Of a stretch of 64,000 nucleotides of DNA, positions 58,301 to 64,000 are shown piece after piece (position 1 is the first letter of the stretch; each line of letters begins with the position of its first letter). Source of the DNA: Phlyctochytrium arcticum. Lineage: Eukaryota; Chytridiomycota; Chytridiomycetes; Chytridiales; Chytridiaceae. A program made the translations under genes and the position numbers. The DNA lies in NCBI GenBank assembly GCA_025602905.1, contig JAHLKI010000001.1:2294001-2358000 (forward strand), written 5' to 3'. The notes below the pieces were generated by a model. The model ran no database searches. It saw only the letters and a program-made list of their open reading frames with translations, and had not been told where the DNA came from.

Positions 58301-58758
58301 ATCATTAGCAGAGCTTGTATCATATTTGATTGATTTATTATACGATAGAAATGTAGAAATTCGCAAAATGTGCGATGTTTGTCTTGATCTAATTTGCGTA
58401 AGTCTAGTATCACGCTTTTTTTCGTGGAGCAGGGCACGTAACCAAAAGTCCTATATAGGAGACAAATGGCGAGTTTCTCTCGAAAATTCGCCATCAAAAG
58501 TTCCACTACCACAACTCGGAGTGGCTTCAGCGGATTGCGCAGTCTACTGCGTCCGCCTCGCGATCAAACCTGTTTATAGGAGAAAGTGATCCCGCTGCTG
58601 CCAATTACGCAGAATATGGGGCAGCAGGACGTCGCGGGGCGATAATTGGGGTCGATGAGTTCTGGAGTGACGAAGATAGCGAGGATGAGAGCGATGGGGA
58701 CGATTTTGGTCGTGGAATGGTGGTCGGGGGAAATAGTGCCCTACTCGAGGGATTCTAA
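55364..58758 (+). CDS. KAP3: Kinesin-II accessory subunit KAP3
   Basis: Fifteen exons: 55364..55404, 55465..55596, 55665..55822, 55884..55972, 56034..56172, 56238..56462, 56533..56613, 56665..56849, 56909..56962, 57023..57253, 57315..57563, 57618..58098, 58161..58259, 58312..58397, 58459..58758; 849 aa. KAP3 is the armadillo-repeat subunit of heterotrimeric kinesin-II, the anterograde motor of intraflagellar transport. Family blocks run throughout: GHIDVHPTDSAIVVHY, CKLVHPSQTREVEQVLYYLQ, LMSALSRVLRED, LLILVVGFLKRLSI, FLMKRVLKNRDPLLLKML, SYLIDLLYDRNVEIRKMCD and KFHYHNSEWLQ. A Gly/Ser/Ala-rich insert of ~50 residues (GGSGGSVAKGGT region) interrupts the last armadillo units. The donor at 56173 is GTTGGC, atypical. 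It implies a flagellated zoospore stage. Confidence 0.95.
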
Positions 58759-58869
58759 CCTCTCACGTTGTGCGTTGCCACTTTATGTGCGTAACCGATG
58801 CCAGAATGCGTCAAGGTGAAGATAGCCAAAAATCCTTTGCTGTAAGAAAGAAAGGCAGCAGAAGTTTCT

Positions 58870-60199
58870 TCAAAAGTTGTAACCGAGAGCCTTTCGGGTA
58901 TCTTTCGACATTCCCTCCAAAATGGGTCGTTCCCACATGTCTATAGATGTGTTCGTGACGGCATCCATATCTACATAGCGATCAATCTGTAGAATCATCA
59001 ATAAGAATTCCCTCGGACACCGCTATCAGTTTGAGGCATGCCTGGGAGAGTATAACTTTGAGATCTGACAACTTTCTAGTAGCCTCAATCTTGCGCCTGC
59101 TGGCAAGCAACAAGCTCAGTCCCACATAAGCATTGATGGCCACTCCCCCTCCTAACAGAATGTCCCATACACTAGATGCTCAAATTAGCGCGTTAGTTTT
59201 CATAACTGGTCCGTCAAAATTTATACCCTTCCAGGCAGTCTGGTGGGACAACAGCAGAGAAGAAGGTTCGAAACCACCTGCAGAGATTGGCATGAGATCG
59301 ATACAAGCGAGGATGTAGAGGCGGTACTTACTCATGGCAAAGTTCCGATAGAGATCCACCCAGCGATGTAATGTGTTGAAGCAAAGAGTTACAATGGATT
59401 TTCAGGAGGTCCTGCAACGCATCAATATCATTGCGAATGCGCTCCTGTCGAAGCAAAAGTTACGTGCCGCCTGCTGACCCAAATATATCTGAGGTACCTC
59501 CTCTTCTTTGCTGCCCTTCACATCCAAGCTCATCTGAAAACGTGTTACAAAAGCTGCAAAGATCCACATGGAATCCACTGGGTTCCCGTCACAAATTTCG
59601 TATATAGCATTTGCTATGCTCTCTAGGTGCCTAAGCTTTGGCGCATTGCGGAATTTCTATCGATTTCAGTCAGAATAGTCCACTAGATGAACTTGAAGTT
59701 GCATACCCGATCGGTCATCCTTGGGTTGTCATCGCCATGATGTATTACAAACATGCAAACCATTGCTCGAGCGTGATCGTCCGAGACATCCCTTGTGGCA
59801 ATTGACAAAATTTAACATATAATGGGGGCAATGGGAATGCAGCACATTGTATCTCACTTTTCTGCCGCGTTCAATAGCTTTACACATTCATAAAGATCGG
59901 CATATTGCATGGCAAGTTGCTCATCAACAAACGACCAGACATCTTTGATGAGAGGCAGCACACCCAACGTGATCTTCCAAGTCAATGAACGGTACGCATG
60001 AGGAATTCTCACCCACAAGAAGAGCTTATTCAGACGTTCTACGTCTGATAACATTGGTTATTTGCCAGAAGGGACTAGTCTCTGAAGCCGTCCAAATACC
60101 AAGTAGATCTCCTTGCAACGCATTTTCCAAGGTAGGGGTGACTTCGACGACTTGAACCCCCAAAGAAGAGTAGTAAGCCTTGCGGAAATTGGCAGTCAT
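58870..60199 (-). CDS. TBC1D7: TBC1D7-like subunit of the TSC complex
   Basis: Eight exons: complement(58870..58986, 59057..59171, 59227..59277, 59332..59444, 59498..59656, 59707..59791, 59858..60044, 60100..60199), 308 aa, close to animal TBC1D7 (293). Matches include NFRKAYYSSLG at the start, LWVRIPHAYRSLTWKITLGVLP, MTDRKFRNAP and the WDILLGGGVAINAYVGLSLL segment. TBC1D7 has a TBC fold without the catalytic Arg/Gln fingers and binds TSC1 in the Rheb-GAP complex that restrains TORC1. The splice near 59171/59227 uses a TAG three codons inside an alternative site. The last intron (58987-59056) has a weak GTTATA donor and is the least certain. Confidence 0.82.
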
Positions 60200-60378
60200 T
60201 CCTAGTTCCTGATGGCGAAATTTTGCGAACCAGAAGTCTCAGTCCTCTGGGAAATTGAAAGTGTCATCAGCTTCCCCAAGCCACGCAGAACTCTGTCGGA
60301 ATTTCAAAAATTCGCTGCAGAATTAAGTTCCGAAGTTCTGATCTTTCCAACGGTTGCTCACATACCAACTCTTCCAAT

Positions 60379-61221
60379 ATGACAAGTGCCACTTCCTGCC
60401 CAGTAGAACACTCCCAAAAGTCGGGCTCAGTGGGTACAGCAACATGTCCTGTAGATCATGCTACTGGAACTACCGCCTCCCTGCCAGCCAACCCCCACCT
60501 CTCCTCAAGTCCCACTTCGCCGCTACCATCATCTGCTGAAGGCTGTCCGTACTCTGCAGAGCGACAAGAACAGGAACTCCTTGCTGAACGAAACAACATG
60601 CCCCCTTTGTCGCAAAAACCCTCCCCAGGTCAGAAAGAAGCCCTCGATACAGAGAGAGAGGAAAGTACTATTCCAATGGGGGGAAAGTATGGAGGGAAGA
60701 ACTGGGTATATCCAAGCGAACAGGTATGCTTTTGCTTTGATTTGTCCCAGAATCCCGAAATTGTCTCTAAGGATAAACAAATGCAGATGTTCTTCAATGC
60801 CATGAAACGCAAGAACTGGGATCCCTCAGAAAAGGACATGTCGGTCGTAGTGCCAATCCACAATGCTGTGAACGAGCAGTGCTGGCGCAAGATCATGGAG
60901 TGGGAGTCATTGCATCAGTCATCATGTGCACAGCCCAAGCTCTTGAAGTTTCAAGGGCGCCCAAAGGATTTTACACCAAAGGCGCGGTTCCGATCTCTCC
61001 TAGGATACAAGCTTCCATTTGATCGACATGATTGGACAGTGGACAGATGCGGCAAGACTGTCGAATATGTTATTGATTTTTACTCAGGGGCAGCGTCTCA
61101 AGACGGCAAATCTGGTTCAGCTCCAGTTAGTTTCTACCTAGATGTCCGCCCGAAAGTGTCTGTAGATGGTATAGCAGATCGCATGAAGATGTGGTGGCAA
61201 ACTGGGCAGGGGCTATGGTAG
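60379..61221 (+). CDS. CYC3: Holocytochrome c synthase (cytochrome c heme lyase)
   Basis: Exons 60379..60723 and 60787..61221 give 259 aa. The enzyme sits in the mitochondrial intermembrane space and attaches heme to the CxxCH of apocytochrome c. The N-terminus carries three Cys-Pro heme motifs (CPVEH, CPVDH, CPYS). Conserved blocks are NWVYPSEQ joined to MFFNAMKRKNW, VVPIHNAVNEQCWRKIMEWE, CAQPKLLKFQGRPKDFTPKA and FDRHDWTVDRCGKTVEYVIDFY; the His of VVPIHN is the proposed heme ligand. The 63-nt intron (60724-60786) has no in-frame stop and is a multiple of three, so an unspliced message would encode 21 extra residues. It is convergent with PFKFB, 14 bp apart. Confidence 0.95.
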   Translation: MTSATSCPVEHSQKSGSVGTATCPVDHATGTTASLPANPHLSSSPTSPLPSSAEGCPYSAERQEQELLAERNNMPPLSQKPSPGQKEALDTEREESTIPMGGKYGGKNWVYPSEQVCFCFDLSQNPEIVSKDKQMQMFFNAMKRKNWDPSEKDMSVVVPIHNAVNEQCWRKIMEWESLHQSSCAQPKLLKFQGRPKDFTPKARFRSLLGYKLPFDRHDWTVDRCGKTVEYVIDFYSGAASQDGKSGSAPVSFYLDVRPKVSVDGIADRMKMWWQTGQGLW

Positions 61222-61235
61222 TTTATAGTACAGCA

Positions 61236-62894
61236 TCAAGCACTATCTGTAACAGGGGAGGAAGTTGAAGTGTTCTGGGCTAGTTTGGGAATAGATTTGG
61301 TTTTTGCGTTGAGCGCAGGGTGCGGCATGGGCCTGAATAGTACGAGTTACAAATTAGCATCTGATTCCAGCCGAAAGACAGCGCGTGAAGGTCTCCTTAC
61401 CGGTGTGTGTCAACAGCAGGAACATCTACTGTAAATCGCTCCTCCAGACATCCATATGCTTTTGGGGTTAGTTTTACAACTGTATGAAGGGGAATTTTGA
61501 CATATGGCAGTTCGTCCAGTGAGTAATTCAGAAAGTACGCATATATGGCACGCAAAACAGCTTGGTGGCCGACAATCAGTATGCTGTGGTCGCGCTCATG
61601 GTGTCGCTCGAGTTCCATAATGACGGGCTCCAATCGCTGGACCAGATCGCGATAACTCTCCCCGCCGTGGTATCGGTAATTGACTGCAGAGAAATGTTTG
61701 AGTATAAAGTCATCATGTTAACAACAAGCTGGTTGCATACATTTGTCCTGATCGCGGTCGTTAAAGTCGGAGGGGTAGCGCTCGGCAATTTCTTCGTACG
61801 TTAACATATCGCAAACTCCCGAATCCAGCTCGTCCAACTGCTTCCATTGCAGCTGCGGATATGAGAGATGTTGTCCTGTCTGAATGGTGCGTTTCAAGGT
61901 TGACGTCCAGACTGTCAAGCGCGTATCAGCTCCCAGGTTATCTGTCAGCAAACCCGGTAGCTTCCTTGCAAAAATTTGCCCACTGGGGCTCAGATCTGCA
62001 TCACCACCTATTTTGCCCTGAACGTTAAACATGGATTCTCCATGGCGGGTAAAGTAGAAGGTCTTTGGTGTGATGTTGAGATTCATCAAGAAGTAAACAA
62101 TCCGAGACTGAAGGTATCCCTTTACTTTGTTGACCAAAACTTGGTCACCCACATTGATGACTTTGACAAATGGGATTTCGCCATTGCATTCCGTCGGCGA
62201 CAAGGTCTCGTACGACTCTGTATAGTGCTCAATCCGCCGCACGAAATCCTCTACAGCTTGGTTGGGATCCATTCCTACATAGTCTGGAGAGGATAGTTTG
62301 ACCTACAAAAGCGTCCGTTAGTTTGGCAACATCTACTATATATGCAAAAGATCTTACCTCTTTGATGTTGGCGAGGATAATGTCATTGTTGTCACAAACG
62401 CTTTCGATGAACATAACTTGCACTCCACTCTCCATACATCTATCGTAGATGTGCCGCCTTCTTTCCTCAGTCGAGTTAGTTGCGTCGTACACGGCAACTA
62501 GCCCGGGTCCTCCTTTGCCTGCTCCAATGACAGAGTTTTGTCGCGACCTTCGTCCAGGCGGCGGCGTGGGAGGATGGCTGGTAGCGACAGCTCCATTGGG
62601 GGGAACATCCCCGACCTTGTCGAGCCACTGGAGCATGTCTTCCAGAGCCCGCTCGGCGACTTCCTTGCGTGTTGCAACGTTTTCTGGATTTGAAGGACTA
62701 AAAAAGTCATGTTTCTGGTTGGCTCCTACAGCGTTTCGCCTATAGTTGCCGACATTGAATATGCGAGAGTGATGCCCGAGCCAGGCCAAGTACCGAGCGA
62801 CCTTCCTTGCGACATAGGTCTTGCCCCGCGCTGGCAAACCCACCATAATGCAGGCAAGACGCACTTGCGACGGAAGTTGTTCATGCGGCGTCAT
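61236..62894 (-). CDS. PFKFB: 6-phosphofructo-2-kinase / fructose-2,6-bisphosphatase
   Basis: Exons complement(61236..61332, 61401..61683, 61741..62302, 62358..62894) give 492 aa. It makes and removes fructose-2,6-bisphosphate, the activator of glycolytic PFK. The kinase half has the P-loop GLPARGKTYVARK, KHDFFSPSNPE, VYDATNSTEERRR and FIESVCDNNDII. The phosphatase half has TRHGESMFNVQGKIGGD and the second histidine in VGHQAVLRA, so both activities look intact. A ~30-residue Pro/Ser insert in the kinase domain carries RRSRQNS, an AGC-kinase-like site. The final exon (33 residues) is inferred from a strong donor CACCG/GTAAGG and a TTCAG acceptor; if that intron is not used the protein ends at 61397 with THR. 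Confidence 0.93.
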
Positions 62895-63215
62895 GGCTGC
62901 AAATGGGTTCTCTTTCGAATGTGCCTACTCCTCTTGGCCAAAAACCAAATAAACTTGCTGATGCCTTGTACTATGGCCACTCGAAGGTTGTCAGATCTCT
63001 TTATCGCCCGTTCGTTCTGTCAACAGTCAATAGGCAGGTCAAGAGCGGCGCGAGGCGAATTTCCGTGCCGACATCTGTGTCATGTGACTGTCATTTTGTC
63101 ACGGCTTGTCACGGTTGACACTCCACTTTCGAGAGTTGTTAAAATCGGGCCCACTCTGCAGTTCTCATCAAAAAAAATGTCAGGGCTGGGTATTATAGAC
63201 TTGGATAAATAGCAT
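62895..63215. promoter_or_regulatory. PFKFB upstream region
   Basis: 321 bp holding the PFKFB promoter (minus strand) and the 3' flank of the gene to the right. A cluster of GTCA/GTCACGG repeats lies near 63078-63118. No TATA box is clear. Confidence 0.35.
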
Positions 63216-64000
63216 TTAGCTACGTAGTGTATCAAGAATATCTGCATGTCCGAGTTGACGCGTTAGTTTAGCGACAAAAGAGTGGGTCAGATTATAATTT
63301 TTGCGCTCCTCAAAATTGCCAGCGTGGATAACTGCAAGCGCCAGGTGTGGGACCAGCCCAGCGATAATGTATGTAGCATTCACCTTGGGGTCAAAGAAGG
63401 TGAATGGCTGATGATTCGCTGCCGAGGCATGGGATGGTCTCCGGAAATACTGAGTAAGAAGCCCGGTGTAGTAAGCCCCGTTGGAACCTCCCCGCTTTCG
63501 CAAGAGCGTCCCGTCCGCCTCCGTTGCAAACTCTTGCTGCAGAATTGAAATGATATTGGGCCAATGGTCAAGAGGCGCCTCCGTCTGATAAAGAAAGTCA
63601 ATTTCGAGTTAATGGAAGGCCGTGGTCGACTACATACTCCAGGATAGTTGCAGATTGCGGGATATGATTGCATGCCCGAAACTTGCTCGGTATTGACACT
63701 CTTGGAGCACGCATATCCGTCCAAAGAAAAAGGAACACTTGGGTTAACCAGGTAGATCAGAGATATGCTCGACACTCCTGTATGTCGATGATAGCTTGCA
63801 AATCTGCCGGTGTAATTATAAGCATGTGGGAATGTGTGCAAAGCATCTCCTCTGATAAAGCGTACAATTTGAAAGCAGTTTGACCAAGTTCATTTTCGAC
63901 AACTTGTCGGTTCAATTGACTTGTCGATTGTAAATTTCTTTCGTGAATTACTCCTTGGAAAATGACCGCCAGCTTCCGCGTCAACGAAAGTATCAACGAC
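63216..64000 (-). CDS. 3' part of an unrecognised multi-exon gene (partial)
   Basis: The gene continues past the right edge. The last exon is complement(63216..~63589), ending at TAA 63216 and encoding TEAPLDHWPNIISILQQ, a KRGGSNGAYYTGLL stretch, VNATYIIAGLVPHLALAVI and a helical end (FVAKLTRQLGHADILDTLRS). A preceding exon (about 63650-63740) probably encodes FLFLWTDMRAPRVSIPSKF and HIPQSATILEY. Further upstream the minus strand encodes helices (NRQVVENELGQTAFKLYALS, ITPADLQAIIDI). The pattern is of an all-helical repeat protein, but I cannot name it, and intermediate splice sites are uncertain. Confidence 0.5.

Noticed and set aside
1..64000. CRISPR arrays, prokaryotic operons, biosynthetic or defence cassettes
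   Set aside because: No regularly spaced repeats, Shine-Dalgarno-linked ORF chains or clustered pathway enzymes; the window is intron-rich eukaryotic sequence.

Overview
The window is nuclear DNA of a fungus, most probably a flagellated early-diverging one (chytrid grade). The fungal signs are a Zn2Cys6 regulator (6949-9758), a GCR1_C-type DNA-binding domain (35641-36057) and a fatty-alcohol oxidase. The flagellar signs are a kinesin-II accessory subunit KAP3 (55364-58758) and an androglobin-family protein (37709-42581); both families follow cilia and are missing from non-flagellated fungi. CYRI and TBC1D7 homologues also fit an early-diverging lineage. Genes are dense and rich in GT-AG introns, mostly 50-60 nt and sometimes at almost every 100-200 nt of coding sequence. 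Exon coordinates given here were read by eye from splice signals, frame and family conservation. Each model closes in frame.

Layout. 1-393: end of a coiled-coil gene. 799-5127: XPC/Rad4 and, divergent, an LRR protein. 5128-6948: spacer with copy 1 of a dispersed element. 6949-9758: Zn2Cys6 factor. 11364-17041: PLAA/Doa1 and STI1, convergent. 17297-22085: unrecognised membrane protein and a divergent fatty-alcohol oxidase. 22360-25840: atypical Rho-like GTPase and a divergent 2OG-Fe(II) oxygenase. 26134-29543: SNF5/SFH1 and ELO elongase. 30978-34163: CYRI and a BAP31-like ER protein. 34446-34889: a MITE. 35641-36057: small GCR1_C protein. 36610-37055: copy 2 of the dispersed element. 37709-42581: androglobin. 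42706-42777: tRNA-Asp beside an LTR-like stretch. 43388-50387: Rieske protein, Vps62-like secreted protein, TAF1A. 50403-53156: unrecognised 839-aa protein. 54004-58758: RanBP2-type zinc-finger protein and KAP3. 58870-62894: TBC1D7, cytochrome c heme lyase, PFKFB. 63216-64000: 3' part of an unrecognised gene.

The genes are mostly housekeeping: DNA repair, Hsp70/Hsp90 and Cdc48 proteostasis, chromatin remodelling, Pol I transcription, lipid and sugar metabolism, and cytoskeleton/cilium. No operon-like or cassette-like module is visible. The most unusual items are an androglobin that lacks the globin domain, a Rieske oxygenase-like protein with two metal-ligand histidines replaced, a long-tailed Rho-like GTPase without a prenylation box, a MITE with PIF/Harbinger-type ends, and a two-copy element of about 440 bp with TATA boxes on both strands.
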